From assembly GCA_021323155.1 (NCBI GenBank), contig JAJTCI010000157.1, positions 1 through 5,957 of the forward strand: a stretch of 5,957 nucleotides of DNA. The letters are read 5' to 3'. Below the pieces are notes generated by a model. That model was not told the DNA's origin. It ran no database searches and saw only the letters and a program-made list of their open reading frames with translations. The first letter of the stretch is position 1. The number at the start of each line of letters is the position of its first letter. Source of the DNA: Chitinophagaceae bacterium. Lineage in GTDB: Bacteria > Bacteroidota > Bacteroidia > Chitinophagales > Chitinophagaceae. A program made the translations under genes and the position numbers. This document shows, in pieces, positions 5,916 through 5,957 of the stretch.

Positions 5916-5957
5916 ATGGCTGAAAACCATCATATCAGGCTGCCGGAAGGCTCGATT
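5916..5957 (+). CDS. nuoD: NADH-quinone oxidoreductase subunit D, 5' end only
   Basis: Only the first 14 codons are inside the window (MAENHHIRLPEGSI), and the gene runs off the right edge. The identification rests on position, since nuoD normally follows nuoC. It is also supported by the LPEGSI segment, which fits the short N-terminal stretch that precedes the conserved LNLGPTHPATHG motif in Bacteroidota NuoD; that motif would lie just outside the window. NuoD is the 49-kDa subunit that forms the quinone pocket together with NuoB. The start is 12 bp after the stop of the small membrane ORF. Confidence 0.78.
   Translation, partial: MAENHHIRLPEGSI

Overview
The window reads as ordinary chromosomal DNA of a Bacteroidota bacterium, most likely of the Chitinophagaceae or a close relative. 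The evidence is the Bacteroidota-type TonB N-terminus, the missing Shine-Dalgarno sequences, a TAnnTTTG-type -7 box, and the linkage of tonB with a PstS-like lipoprotein and a TPR protein. All genes lie on the + strand, and no mobile element, CRISPR array, tRNA or rRNA was seen.

Layout. (1) From 123 to 3935 there is a cell-envelope cluster: an energy transducer tonB, a small two-helix membrane protein, a PstS-like substrate-binding lipoprotein, and a large secreted TPR protein. Spacing is tight (1 bp between the small protein and the lipoprotein, 31 bp before the TPR gene). The cluster ends in a strong intrinsic terminator at 3957-3990. The exbB/exbD partners expected for TonB would have to lie upstream of the window. 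(2) From 4037 to the right edge is the start of a respiratory complex I operon: nuoA, nuoB, nuoC, an unlisted 56-residue two-helix membrane ORF, and the first 14 codons of a probable nuoD. nuoC and nuoD are separate genes, not fused as in E. coli.

How the genes work together. TonB couples the proton-motive force to outer-membrane receptors. The lipoprotein and TPR protein probably act in the same periplasmic compartment, but no PstCAB transporter is present, so a classical phosphate-import role is not supported. NuoA is a membrane-arm subunit. NuoB carries the N2 cluster ligands, and NuoB, NuoC and NuoD form the quinone-proximal connecting part of complex I, which produces the proton gradient that TonB uses.

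The features most worth a second look are non-canonical parts of the nuo operon. These are a 70-bp array of heptamer repeats filling the whole nuoB-nuoC gap, an 11-bp hairpin in the nuoA-nuoB gap, and the small membrane ORF between nuoC and nuoD. Nothing here clearly amounts to a new defence or mobile system.
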